Shown here piece by piece: positions 43,801 to 55,551 of a DNA stretch of 64,000 nucleotides. Each line of letters opens with the position of its first letter. The first letter of the stretch is position 1. The position numbers and the translations under genes are program-made. This DNA comes from Opisthorchis felineus. Taxonomy: Eukaryota > Platyhelminthes > Trematoda > Opisthorchiida > Opisthorchiidae. The notes beneath the pieces were generated by a model, which was given only the letters and a program-made list of their open reading frames with translations, was not told the DNA's origin and did not search any database. The stretch is from the NCBI GenBank assembly GCA_004794785.1, contig SJOL01006586.1, positions 1,134,823-1,198,822 on the forward strand, written 5' to 3'.

Positions 43801-46800
43801 TCTGTATATAAATCGGCCTTTAGAAAACCTAAATGGATCACTTTTGTACTGATTCCCTGTGACAACACAAAGTTATATCAGCTGAGGAGTGAACTGCAAA
43901 AACTCACCCGTTGCAATATCTTGGCGAAGGTATATTGTTTCCATTGTGGGGGAGTAGTAGTGCAGCAGAAATCTATTTTTGTCCCCAAACGCTTCTACTG
44001 AATCTTAACACCCAGAAGTTACTGACCCTCGGCTCCTACCATGCAGTATATTTTGGTCAAAAGTCGTCTAAGGAGCGACGAAAATGTCATTCATAATGCT
44101 TGCCCAAAGTGCAACCGGATATCCGTATTTTCCAGTGGAGGATCCTCTGTAAGTCTGCTTGATGTGCTATGGGCGAATTAGCGCAAACGCATGATATTTT
44201 TGATGGTACTGTTTCATTTTTCACACTAATAACGTGAAAGCAAAACGAGTGAAACGGTAACGCGCCAGGCTGCCGTTTGCACTCGATGTCTAGTGTGCAG
44301 TTTTCAGAAATTCATCCAACAATCGAATATTATCTCTGAGTATTCAAGGCCTCACAGCAGTTACGGTGGTTGCTTATGTTTACCAACTTGTTCATTGACT
44401 AATGAGCACTGAAAGTAACGTTAGTAAACTATCTTATACTTTATGTATGCAATACAGTATCGGACATCAGAAATTCGAGTTGGGAGATCATTGTGTATCA
44501 TAGGTTTCGCCTCCAAAAATGGTTTTTCGCACTTCTGATATGCCTTTTCGATAGCCCCTCAAGGGGAACTATTTTTTATTGGTCTCAAGGTGATCTTCAC
44601 AGGGGAGGACAAATGCATTTGGATAAATCTGTTGGCCTTTCCTTCCTTCAGGTAGGCCACTTGCCCCATGACCTTCACATCTGCGTCCTCCGTTAAATGT
44701 TTCCGGTGTTGTGTGCCATTACCCCGGTATCGAAACACGTTCTTGGAGGAAACGATATAATCCACCTAAAGAGATTATTAGGAAAATATCCAAATACTTG
44801 GCCGGTTATCTCTTGAAGTTGGTTGATGCCCTAAAAATTACGGGACTTTTTAAGTCTGTATTGCTTTAGAGAAAATCAAGCAGTTGGCCCCAGATATATT
44901 TCTGTGCTACATTTCACCACTAGGGACAATTTTCACCAGGCTTTCCGTACCACCTTTTGAACTTCGAAATCTGCTGATCCTGGAGTGAATTTCTGGATAA
45001 TCTCCCTTCATTAAATTTCACTTAACTCCTTACCTTACTGAGTTAGAATACGGGAGTGATAGTGTGATTCCATGTTCGGACGACGTGAAATACAAACAAA
45101 AATTTGGCCATCCTGCTACTGCTTTTGTCGTGTGATATGCATGTTATGAATGCAGAGTTCATTTAAAACCGGGGACACATTTCTCTTTTCTTTCTTGCAG
45201 TTCAGGGGTTAGATTTTGTCACTAGTTATATAAGGAGTACGTATGAGAAATGTGCCACCCACCTCAGTGAGTATCAGGGCGAGAAGTGCCGTCCTATCTT
45301 CTTTTAGTTACCCGCTCACAACACCGAAATACTAACCTCTCTGAATATTAAAGACCATGGATTACTGAATATGGACAACTTATGTGCACGCAGCTTTCAC
45401 GGATGATAATTACACCGCAACTTCATGCTTAAAACGTCTCATGATTCTAGGCAGGACCCTATGTTGGTATTTGGAAACTGAAGTGTCAACCCCAATTTCT
45501 ATCCGTGGGGCTTAGTGAAAGTCTGAACGGGACGAAAGAGCGATGTGAATCAGCCTATGTATTTCAAAATGATCGGCAGTCGAAGACTAAACCGTGTCGT
45601 GGCGCTGTGTTCAGCTTGACTCCAAGTCTGCTCAGTAGCAGTAGGAAGCTAGGTAACACAAGTGGTGAACAGCAAAAAAAGATACAAGAGACATTCACCA
45701 TTATGGTCACGTTTCATGTTCAGACTAAAGTACCGAAAAGGAGTGCCTCTGACGAAATGAGGCCTGGACTATCTGTATACTGAAATCTCCTGTAATCATG
45801 ACTATATCCAAGCTCTTCGTGGTGGACAAAAAGTTGCTAGGCCCCATTTGTCCTTCAACGAATCACAGTTGCGGTTCATTTGAAGATAAACGGACGAGAA
45901 AGACAATTAGATTTCAGTATTTCAACCAGCGGGATTTGTTACGGATGTGAACAGTCAGACAGAACTGGATCGGCTGTTTACGTGTATCCGTGAGAGTAAT
46001 GAAGTTTTATCCTGCGAGCTTAGAGCTAAGTCAAAACCCTTGCAACCCGCTGTAGCAGCTGCACGATCCCTTGAGGTTCGTAATTGGTCAGGAATAGATA
46101 AAAAATATTCTAAAACCTCGACAACTATACTTGGATTTCTTGTTCGGCTTCAAGAGATTCAGGAGGTTGTAATCGATAAGTAACTAAAGTGCAAGAGTAG
46201 CTTGTTGAACAATCTGTCTAGGAGTCTGCATATTAAACTTTGCGACAGAAATGAGAGAGCGAGGCCTGATCAGCGATAAAGGCGATAGAAGTGAACGTTC
46301 ATTACCATCATAGACAGCACAGCGTCACTGTTCAACAACGATAATTCATTTGAAAATCTTATTGTGAAGAAAAGATAAAAGTGAAGGAGGAATGAGCTTA
46401 GTGCAGTGTGTCAATTTACTGAGTGTCTGACTGACCTAGCCCCATATTGGGTCCACACAAGAGTGATCATCAAGCGAAACTGGAGGGGAATTAAGAGATA
46501 AAAACGAATAAGGATGGAAGGTTTCAGCAGCTGAATGTTTTTGCTTATCCTCCGTGCTATATTCAGCAGGTAAGTCTACCCGGCTGACGTCACTACGCAC
46601 AGGCCGGTGTGGCACACTGATACTCTTTTCTGCCAAGTTCATGGTTGTAGGCGGGCTGAGCTGCTGCTATGGGACCCAGTCCTAAACAGGACGACGAATA
46701 TGAACCTCGGCTAAAGCCTTTGATCCAAAGGCCTGACTCCCAGGCGCGAGGCCAATTAAGTAGCGTGAATTTCAGGGAGAAAATTGCGACAACCGTTCCA

Positions 46801-49800
46801 GTTGTAATCTGCATGGCCAGGAGACTGTGTTTGCCAGACATCTATCCAGTGATTAGCTTGGTAGGGAAACACTGCAGATGTTGAATTATCATCCTTCACT
46901 ACGACTCAAAAGATTACTGAGGTACACAGACCGTCGCACCACGACGAAACCCAGTATCCTCGCTAGGATTAGCTATGTATGCATGTCCAGGATGCGTCTC
47001 TCGAATGATGTGGGTCATAACTACTTACTTCGCATGCAACATGGGACCGAAAGGTTCCGCTTTACCCACTTGGTGGCAAGTGTAGACCACCAGTGGGACA
47101 TACTGATGGGTTTGCACATTCCTGTTCCGATATTATTCCCTGGGGTCTGCACCAAGTAGAAAGCGTTCAGGCTGATAAGCAACCGGATTGCCGCAAAACG
47201 TGTGTATCCACTTTCGCTGCACACGGCTGTCCGTCTCCGTAGTTCGGTGACAAACCTATCCAGAGGAGGGTGCTGGCCCATCATGCATGTATGTACGTAT
47301 GTATGTCCAGGCTTTTGCAGCATCAGAACAGCAGCGACGCAACTTTGAAAAACCTCCTATCTGTAACCCAAATCATCCACACCAACGAACTTGCCTAGCG
47401 TAATGTCAAAGGTGTTGGGGGTGTTTATGGTGAACATAGAGACATGAAAAACCGTACATCCACAAAGATTGTCAGTTACTATTACCTCGTGGCGATGGTA
47501 GTGGGGCCAAAGGCGATGCAAAAATCTTTCAGTCTTCGCCGCCATACTAAATCTGATAACTCTGTTCCGTCTATTTTCCCGGAAAAACAGATAAAATTTG
47601 AGTCCAGCAGTGTTAAGCCCAAAATCCTTCGAAAACTACCGTGCGTCGCGGTTCACCTTAAAGCAGGAGACCTGATAGTAACACATTTGTGCACGGTACG
47701 CAATACCAAGCTATTCGTAATAAGTTCGAAATGGTTACCAATAACGCATAAGACATGGAGGTATCCATCAATCCGTATTCGGATTATTGGCAAGTGATTC
47801 CACGAACCCACTTGTGACTATGTACACTATCATTGTGTTCGGCAGCACAACGTCGGTGTTTAACTCATGTTTTTCTGCCGTTTTATAAAAAACGGAGCAA
47901 GATCTGATGAGAAAAGCACCTGTTGCTGGTCCACACAAGCATTCCCAGGCACATTCACCTCCAGACACTCGTCTAGACAACCAGTATTAATACTATCTGG
48001 AGGAACACCACTGACATTGACCGTCGGCCATGTCATGCAGCCTCTCCAATCAAGCGCAGAGGAAAAAACGCAGGCCCCATCCTGAAAGGCGAATCGTATC
48101 AACAGTCACCATGCTTTAATAGCCCTTCGCCTGGTCAAAGGTTGGCCGTTTTTCTCTGAAGTGAACACGAAAATATACATTTCTTCCGACAAAACGATGA
48201 TTCAACAGGCATAGTACATGACCAAACTATCACAGATTTTGGTTCATTACATTTTTTTGATTGAACTCTATGTTATAGAACCGAACACTGGTTTTCTCTT
48301 GCTTCATTGTGGATTCGCCAACACGGGCTACACGAGCTGTCGTGTTGGAATAGCGTCCACCGATGACCCAAAGAAATCTCGGTTGCACTACGCGTACAGG
48401 GCTTGTTGCATAAACATACAACAAAAAAACTCGTACTCTGCACGCTCTTTAACATTCAGGGATATGCGCCTTTGCCGCCGTTGGCAAACGCGATCCAAAG
48501 CTGAGATTTGTGCAGCGACTTTATATGCCAAATTACTGCTAGGCTCTATACAGTGACGCTCTATACACTACGCTCCACAACTTTGAGCGTCTCTACTTGA
48601 ATTGTAAATAGCATGATAGGTGACCGCATTTCTACAAGAGTGACCTCACCTTTTTTAGGTACTGTAAGGCGTAAGGAGGTTGGGAGCTTATCCAGAAACA
48701 GCGGTGCCTACTTCTCTTATAAAACGCGAAATACTTTGTCTGTTATATAAACTCCAGGGTTTTCAAGAAATCCTAGCGTCAATCTAAGTTTTTCGTTTAT
48801 CTAAATATTGGGCAAGAATGGGGAAAATTGCAGTCAGAATGGTTGCGAGACGAGTGGGTCGTAAGTCATGGCGAGTGAGCCTAAAAAGGAGTATTATTAA
48901 TCGGTTGGAGGAAGATAGGGGAATGTGAGCTAAGTACATAAAGAGAGGCGTTGAAACGGATCCTTTGCTCACCTACTCTGAAGTAACCGGAAATTTAGTC
49001 CAGGGAAGCTGCGCCATCGCCGACATGGTATGAAATTGTATCTAGTTATAGAGATCATGTTTTCACGCACCCTAACAAGATGCTTACAATTAGACAGTGA
49101 AACCAGCACAACCGCCAGCCAAAGCCGCAGATTAGCGATTTCCATTGAGGAATGCTAGTGTATTGTATTTAAAAACAAGTTGTCACAAGTAATCTAGCCC
49201 CAAACCTACAGGGTTAACTTGGAACTTTTTGGATCAATCTATCTGCAGGGCAGAAATCAACGCACCCAAGCTAATATCCCGGAAAACGATGTAGATGTGA
49301 TATTTACTGGCATCACTGAAGCTTTTAATTGAGTCCTCCATGAAGGGTTTTCAACGAGATGGAGCGCGCGGTAAATCAAAAGCGGCACATTTGGTTAGGT
49401 TTCATATTTTATGTGAGTTGTAATTTGTATTCAGAGCCTGTGACAAAACCGTAGGAATCCGTTCTCGTCTCCATGGTGTCTTAAGCCTACACCAACGACC
49501 AGCGTTAAACCACCTGGCCCTTGCATCTTGTCTTTGCAGACGCCACCAAGGTGTGCAGCACAGTAAGCTGTGGTAACGATCCAGACCTATAGGGAAACTT
49601 GGGGCTTCCCAGAGAGGGTTCACAGAACTGGAACCAGTTTACAAGTTTAGATAAATGCATTTAAATGTATACGGCCTTCCACACGGCGAAATGACGCTGT
49701 TATCATGGTCGCACTGCAAAAGGGACATTTGTGTCATGGCCACCCGCAACAGCTATAGAAACCCAGTCTGCACATTTGTCAGGCGTACGGTAGTAATTTT

Positions 49801-50712
49801 GTAGTAATTTTATATCACTCACTATTAAAATCCTCTATACTGTAAACGGGCGCTCGCATATGGAATAACGTAGTTGAGAAGCATAATCTCATACGCCAAG
49901 AGAATTTTTCGGAGTTATGGAATGTATAAATGAGTAGATGAACCGCTGGGGCCATGTGACACTGGTTTCAGAGTTGCTAACGTATTAACACGGGAAAGTG
50001 AACTGTAACTCAAGAGGACTTTCAAATGCCCCCAAGAAACTTAACTCCAAAAATAAACAGAGGTATACTCACACGCTGCCGCATAGAATCCTGGATGAAT
50101 TTCAGGAACTTTTCATAATATATAGGCTTTACTAAATCGCCACACCCTGATGTGACGAAAATCTTTGAAAACTCATAGGATGACTTGTTGATTTCTTTCT
50201 GAATGACGGCCAATGCCTCCAGTTCTGCCTAAAAATGTGCTGTACATAGGTCGACAGAATGTGGTTGAACTACCCTGTAGTTATGCAGAAGCGCTTCGGA
50301 AGTTTTCTCTAATCCATTTATCTCATGTTTATAAGCTTCCTGTTCGGACTGAACGACGATGACCTTCTGCTCCCAACTCAACCTCAGTGTAAGATCTGTG
50401 GCTTCATTCCGGGGCTTTGATCTGATTCGACCTGCGTCTCCCGCATCTGCGGTTTGTTGAACCAACCCTGAAAATTGTAAACAAGGAACTCAGATTCTAC
50501 CTTGAGTAATACCCTCTATCCGTGGGTCCACTCTATCAATAAACCTTTGGTAGCTTGCATTCTCGCAAATAAAAAGCTTCGTTCTCTCCCTGGAAAATAA
50601 GGCAACTCGGCTAACATTACTTTATCTCGGAAATAATCTCTTGTAGGTTTGAATCGGATAGGCTTTTTATCCACTCATCTCCAAAAACCTCTTTTGTAAG
50701 TGTTTCAGCCAT
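40667..50712 (-). CDS. CCDC113: Coiled-coil protein CCDC113 (CFAP263), 7 exons found
   Basis: CCDC113 is a conserved coiled-coil protein of cilia and centriolar satellites that partners CCDC96 in the axoneme. In a fluke it would serve flame cells, sperm and the ciliated larva. Seven minus-strand exons join in compatible phases and track the human protein: [54 protein letters not shown] (human RRDNMKEKLRLKN), [29 protein letters not shown] and [20 protein letters not shown]. The protein is rich in K, E and Q, as coiled coils are. The start ATG at 50712 fits the family length. The final roughly 27 residues (human MSLKGHRKAWNRMK region) were not found. The gene is convergent with COG1. Confidence 0.92.
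41659..41760 (-). CDS. CCDC113: CCDC113 exon 6
   Basis: 34 codons, acceptor AGATTCAG, donor GTAAGT, phase 0. A highly charged helix [20 protein letters not shown], corresponding to LHKAMEIYLNLDKEILLRKE in human. It is separated from exon 5 by a 57-nt intron. Confidence 0.9.
41818..42054 (-). CDS. CCDC113: CCDC113 exon 5
   Basis: 79 codons, acceptor CTACAAG, donor GTAGGT, phase 0. It is the most conserved exon ([20 protein letters not shown] and [20 protein letters not shown]), in the DUF4201-type coiled coil shared by CCDC113 and CCDC96. Intron 4 is 8 kb. Confidence 0.95.
42484..42496. repeat. Target-site duplication, 5' copy
   Basis: The 13-bp sequence tatctaaaaagtg is repeated exactly at 42688-42700, bracketing the SINE. 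Confidence 0.9.
42497..42687 (+). mobile_element. SINE copy 7, intact with perfect 13-bp duplication
   Basis: Begins ggggcgagatggctcaagtg, carries a B-box-like ggttcgaacccga and ends gaacgatttttttcgattt. A short deletion removes part of the tRNA-like arm. It sits antisense in CCDC113 intron 4. The perfect duplication suggests a comparatively recent insertion. Confidence 0.92.
42850..42865. repeat. (AT)8 microsatellite
   Basis: Short perfect AT run in CCDC113 intron 4. Confidence 0.9.
43242..43305 (+). mobile_element. SINE fragment
   Basis: Matches the SINE body with an internal deletion: gaggcaacctgtcagtatca, then ggtggcatagctgctagtta and gaaagggtgttaca. Confidence 0.6.
43306..50072. other. 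CCDC113 intron 4, distal part
   Basis: 6.8 kb with no recognised gene. A short TATG-type simple repeat lies near 47283-47310. Open frames at 45947-46183, 47444-47797 and 49402-49623 look like chance or very old repeats. Confidence 0.5.
50073..50228 (-). CDS. CCDC113: CCDC113 exon 4
   Basis: 52 codons, acceptor TTTTTAG, donor GTGAGT, phase 0 on both sides. It starts [20 protein letters not shown] and ends [10 protein letters not shown], matching EAEIRWSEVSREVHEF and KYIEDMNRRR in human. Confidence 0.9.
50274..50467 (-). CDS. CCDC113: CCDC113 exon 3
   Basis: Acceptor ATTTTCAG, donor GTAGTT, phase 1 to 0. It encodes a basic [11 protein letters not shown] segment and a coiled coil ending [13 protein letters not shown], like the DLRHTRANAERDLQHHE region in human. 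Confidence 0.87.
50501..50589 (-). CDS. CCDC113: CCDC113 exon 2
   Basis: Acceptor TTTTCCAG, donor GTAGAA. It encodes [20 protein letters not shown], aligned with the TETEMFEKYYAKLEPRD region of human CCDC113. Phase 2 in, phase 1 out. Confidence 0.85.
50621..50712 (-). CDS. CCDC113: CCDC113 exon 1
   Basis: ATG at 50712 opens [18 protein letters not shown], then a phase 2 donor GTAATG. The frame is also open upstream to 50817, but the length of the family favours this ATG; a further upstream start cannot be excluded. Confidence 0.75.
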
Positions 50713-50862
50713 CCGCGTCACGGCAACCAACATTTGATTGGAATTCGGTTGATTAAAACAACCGAATGCACACCCGAGAGAAAACAAAGCATGCCCATAG
50801 GACCACTGATTGGGCAAAACTATACTTTCGCTTGATTACACGTCAGTGCACTAGGCATCATC

Positions 50863-52570
50863 TTACCAACTAGATGGTATCCGTTTTTTCTTTCCAATTA
50901 TGGCGTAACATTGATTCGCGGACTGATACACAGGTAGAATGAGAGGCCAGTTCAGAGACCACTGCTTTGCAACGTTTACATCCATTTGGAAGTCGCTGAC
51001 TTTGGAAGTTAAGGATTTCAGATCGCCCGCAAAAAGTCGATATGGACTTGAAAGCACATCTGGATGATCGTTGACGTAGATCAGGTACAGGAATTGTCCC
51101 AAAAAGGAACCTTGAGGAACTCCGACGGGGACCGGTGTCGAAGGCGAATAGGTCGAGCCTACTTTCACTCGGAATGTTCTGTCTGATGGGAAAGCCTGAA
51201 CCCAGCGTAGAATTTCCTCTTGAGCCCCAGATGACTCGAGTTTGTGGGGCAGCAGACTTGTGCGACTCGATCGAATGGTCCGAAAAGTCTAACTACGTGG
51301 CATCCAAAATAAGCCCTCCGCCCTCAGCGTGGGTTAAGCCGTCCATAACTACGAGCATGCTAGTCATACAACAGCGGTTCGAATGGAATCAGTCTTGCCC
51401 TGGAGGTATCAGTTTTTGGTATTGAAGTGACTCAAGATGGTCTGCTTTAGATACGCCAGTGAGACTATTGGGGTTGTAGCTTCTGTGCGATGGACGGTCA
51501 CCATTTCCGTAGTTCGCATGACAATCGCTTCCTTCCAAGCAGAGCAAAGGTAGCCTATGTCGATTAGACTGACGAAACACCGGGTAGACAAGTTTTTCCA
51601 GTATAAGTGATGTTTCCTTCGGGATCCTTGGATGTGCCTCGTCTGGCCCGGATGCACCGACGAGGTTTATGCCAGAGTTGACGAACATCCTCCACCAAGA
51701 AGACCAAGTCAGTTAGAGGTCGTTAGCAGATACGCCCTGTCAAGATTGAGTGCGATGAAGCCACCTTTGCAGACTAAAGGCCCGCATGGTGTTCTCCGTA
51801 GGCAAGCTTCACTACTATTATGTTAAACGTGGGTTCCCCGTTTTCGATTCGCTCCCGCAGGGGACTGTACTTGGAATCCAGCAGGTAGTTTTTCGCTCGG
51901 ATGATATCTGCTTGGCATATTCGACCGCGATCTCCTTCCACTTGCGTTTGAGTGAACTCCGTGATCAGTGTGGCTAACTTGTTGTACGTATGATTTTTGG
52001 TACATTGTTCTTGGGTTTGTGGCTTTGGCTACTGAGGTGATGAATAAAGACCGAGTCCATTTTCGATGAGGTGGAGCTAGCGGCTGGTGATTTGACATTT
52101 TCAGTTGCCATGGGGCCACGAAGGAGTCCACGGCGCGCAGGCCAACGGTTGCGGCTAATCTGTCGGTTGATTTCGCTACTTGTTTCTGCTCAGCTGACCC
52201 TATCCAGCCTAGAGTTTTTGACTTGGGTGTGGAGATCGCCGATGTGCCTTTATCGTCCGCCAAGGATATAAAAGACGGTAATTCCACATGTGTTGGACGC
52301 TGTGTCCTCACGTGGCTTGCCACACCCCGAGCATCACTGTTATTGGCAGTCAAGTGGTCCGCGACCATTGAGTAGACAATCTAAAATCACGCTCGTTTGA
52401 TTTTGCGTGCTTTTAAGATCACAAGATTCCGTAATTTCCATCGGGTTGGTCATAAATTTGGGGTGTGCTGGTCTGTCGCCAAGCTGAAGCATTTTCCGCC
52501 TCCTTCTAGGACCACCGTGGTCCAGTTTTCTCGTCTCTAGAGAGGCAATCCTCGGATGCACGCCTCATCG
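50863..52570 (-). mobile_element. CR1-like LINE fragment (-)
   Basis: Reading down the minus strand: a basic linker region (52561-51823), then the RT start with GPDEAHPRIPKETSLILEKL near 51650 and LPLLCLEGSDC near 51540, then GVPQGSFLGQFLYLIYVND near 51110 and LFAGDLKSL near 51030, where intact elements have FADDLK. At least two frameshifts and the catalytic change make it inactive. It lies just upstream of CCDC113 exon 1. Confidence 0.8.
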
Positions 52571-52760
52571 TGCCGCACACTGGAAGCCAACCAGGATTAG
52601 TTTTGCCAAAAATACAAGGTTTTTGAGGTTTCGAATTTCACAAGGATTAAGTCGAATCCGGTCGCACTTTTCAGTGATGTGTCGCTCACAGCATTTCGTT
52701 TGCGCGAGCAATCTGTAAGGTCGCCGATCAATCCCGATTCGCATGTAACTACCAGTTTAC

Positions 52761-53300
52761 GTGAAAAAGGGTGATCCCTGGCCGCACAATGCTTTTATCC
52801 GCAACACCTTTGCGAGTAGAATAAAATCTTTTACGACAAAACTTTGCATTATTTTGTATGGATGCTCAAACCTTCTGTCCTCGCGAAACTTCGGGGAACT
52901 GAACGCGTGCCTGTGCGGCAGTCAGGAGAAGGTCATCTTAGCCAAATATGCCTATCCAAATGGCAGCAGGTAGCGCTTTTTCAAAGCTCCCAAGATGTAG
53001 TAAATGTCGACGGACAAATGTCGAAGTGACAAACGGTTTTGGGTAGTTTTTGGAATCAACTGGCTGGAAGATACAAAATGCACACCTTCCCGAACATGGA
53101 TGGCATGGTTACCGGGCGTCCGGTTATGTATGCCTTAATGAAAAGCGAAAGGTTTGGTCCCCTGCGTAAAGTGTTTGGCTTATTCAGGTAAGTGATGGGC
53201 GAGCAGTATCAAGTGAAGACTTTTGTCACGGTGAAGTTTGCGGCGCAAATGCGTGCAGAAAGGATAGTGTTTGGCTGCGACTTCATGTTGTGCTGATGGC
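52761..53300 (+). pseudogene. SWIM-finger (MULE-like) transposase relic, first half
   Basis: Degenerate plus-strand coding sequence: PWPHNAFIRNTFASRIKSF, then VTGRPVMYALMKSERFGPLR, VKTFVTVKFAAQMRAER and VFGCDFMLC, separated by stops. The same series recurs at 63000-63230. The pattern is that of a Mutator-like/ZSWIM-type transposase core; the family name is inferred from the SWIM finger downstream. A 2.2 kb insert interrupts the copy here. Confidence 0.65.
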
Positions 53301-54232
53301 AGTGCTTCGGGGACTGGTGGCTATTTCTTTTACACTTACTTTCTCCCCTGGCACTGTCCAACTCACGTAATAAATGCCAGATTAACTAGTCAATCATCTC
53401 GGGAGTTCACTCCCATTAGTCCTTATACGTTTGATTTTCGTAAACACACCACCACTGCGTACTTATATCGGCTTGCACTAGATATCTTGTACTTTATTAT
53501 CATATGTTAGCAAACCCAGCCCTTGCTTGGTCGCTAGTCTACTAAGTACAAATCCATCCCTATCCCATGTCATATAATCACCTGTTGTGATCATCCTAAG
53601 CACAAGTTTTTCTTTCTATGTATATTAACGCACATTATCCCGTCTGATCTCTCCTCAAACTCACCATGCTTTACTAATCTTATCCCATTCCCTCATCTCC
53701 CCAAGCTTTGAACTTCGGCAATATAAGGTATGAACCACCCGGTTTGCTGTTATCCACTCCACCTAGCCTATGATCTACATCCACAGGATCTCCAAACGGA
53801 CCAAAAACTCTGCGATCCCATATCGGTTTCGTTCAACCTTTGTTTCCTTGGCCAGCCTGAAAAGAATCGCAATCTCAGCCCAATGACCGTAACTGTGGTG
53901 TCCGTTACGGGGCTGTCCAAAAACCGAAGTAAGTCAGGCCAATAATGGCACGGTACTGCCATACCCACTTTGCTAGCACACCCGCAACTATACCCTTCCT
54001 ACTCTTGACAGTACCCTCTCGCCCACTCGTTCCATTAACTGCAAATACAAACAAGCTCCCCGCCCGGCCCCAGCTGCCTCCATGACATGTTCATTCCAAT
54101 CTGCTGAACCTTTCGTTTTCGAATTTAACCATTTCTGTGTGTCTGTGCTTCCCGAAAATTCAATAACCTTCTGTACATTTCGCGTTCCGGATCGTGTGTT
54201 GTCACCATCTCACTCTTCCTACTCCACAACAA

Positions 54233-54660
54233 CGACACCAGTGAGTCCCTACTGTTTCGCTGTACACCATGATTCTGAGATTCCCGTTACCATTTATCCG
54301 CTTTGCTACCCCTTCTACTTCATCATCCCCACTTACGCTTTTTGTGACCCTGGACATGAGCCCAACAGTCCAAGGCCACGAGGCCTCAGCGGTGGTTTTA
54401 GGTTTTAGTTCGATTTGACCGGCTGGATGACGCCAACTCTGCCAGTTCACCAGATTCGTTGTTTTGGTTCCTCATTTTCCACCGTTTACATTTTTCTTGC
54501 CACTTGTCAGGAAGGATGCCTCTCGTTTTGCCCTCCCTCGTTTTGTTTTTGCCCGCCACCTTCTAATCCCAACGATCTGATCTTGCTCGATATTTTCTCC
54601 AAAAAGCAGTAGTAACTGCGCTTCTCTTCCCGTGCCGGTTTAGGGGTGACTACGTCTACA
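54233..54660 (+). repeat. Palindrome arm, left
   Basis: 428 bp that are nearly identical in reverse complement to 55073-55500, with about half a dozen differences counted by eye. The 65-codon frame 54415-54612 reappears on the minus strand at 55122-55319 with one residue changed. Weaker inverted similarity continues outward to about 54153 and inward to about 54740. Confidence 0.9.
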
Positions 54661-55072
54661 TCAGATAATGCCCACCGCCTATGACACGGTCCCTTTTCTC
54701 AAGACCCCCCTGTGCCCACAATCCCCGCCAGTCGTACTTTTATTCTGGCTTTAACCTTATGATCATACCTGACGGCATGCCACCCAAAAGCTGGGAATAA
54801 ACGTTAGTATTATAATATTAGGAAGGCTATCAGTAAGCACGTATGTATCATATAACATCCACGTATTTTTGGCATACGGCATACATTCCACCACATGGCT
54901 CGCCTGTACAATGCCGTATGGTAATAATAATCTTCATTCACAACAGGTGGGTTGGATACTGTCAGACACGATCCTAATATTACAGTCAGAATAACATCAT
55001 TACTTGCGGAGTCTGTGGGTACAGGGGATTGCGCGGAAAAGGGACAGCGTCATAAATAGTGGGCATTATCCG

Positions 55073-55500
55073 GTGTAGACGTGGTCACCCCTAAACCGGC
55101 ACGGGAAGAGAAGCGCAGTTACTACTGCTTTTTGGAGAAAATATCGGGTAAGATCAGGTCGTTGGGATTAGAAGGTGGCGGGCAAAAACAAAACGAGGGA
55201 GGGCAAAACGAGAGGCATCCTTCCTGACAAGTGGCAAGAAAAATGTAAACGGTGGAAAATGAGGAACCAAAACAACGAATCTGGTGAACTGGCAGAGTTG
55301 GCGTCATCCAGCCGGTCAAATCGAACTAAAACCTAAAACCACCGCTGAGGCCTCGTGGCCTTGGACTGTTGGGCTCATGTCCAGGGTCACAAAAAGCGTA
55401 AGTGGGGATGATGAAGTAGAAGGGGTAGCAAAGCGGATAAATGGTAACGGGAATCTCAGAATCATGGTGTACAGCGAAACAGTAGAGACTCACTGGTGTC
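55073..55500 (-). repeat. Palindrome arm, right
   Basis: Reverse-complement partner of 54233-54660. The spacer (about 54741-55002) itself holds a small inverted repeat, aatattagga near 54812 and tcctaatatt near 54970, so the whole structure is centred near 54870. Confidence 0.9.
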
Positions 55501-55551
55501 GCTGATGTAGTGCAGTCGGGTATAAAAGTTCCTTGGAAGAGTGAGTTGATG

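Larger units (their letters stand above)
53301..55550. mobile_element. Insert with large palindrome splitting the transposase relic
   Basis: The parallel transposase copy at 62400-63720 lacks this 2.2 kb, so it looks inserted. The first 800 bp are pyrimidine-rich on the plus strand and share a segment (53915-54110) with 61385-61545. The rest is an inverted repeat. No transposase of its own is recognised. Confidence 0.55.

Noticed and set aside
54202..55505. Identical 65- and 82-codon frames on opposite strands
   Set aside because: They reflect the palindrome arms; no recognised domain and no sign of coding selection.
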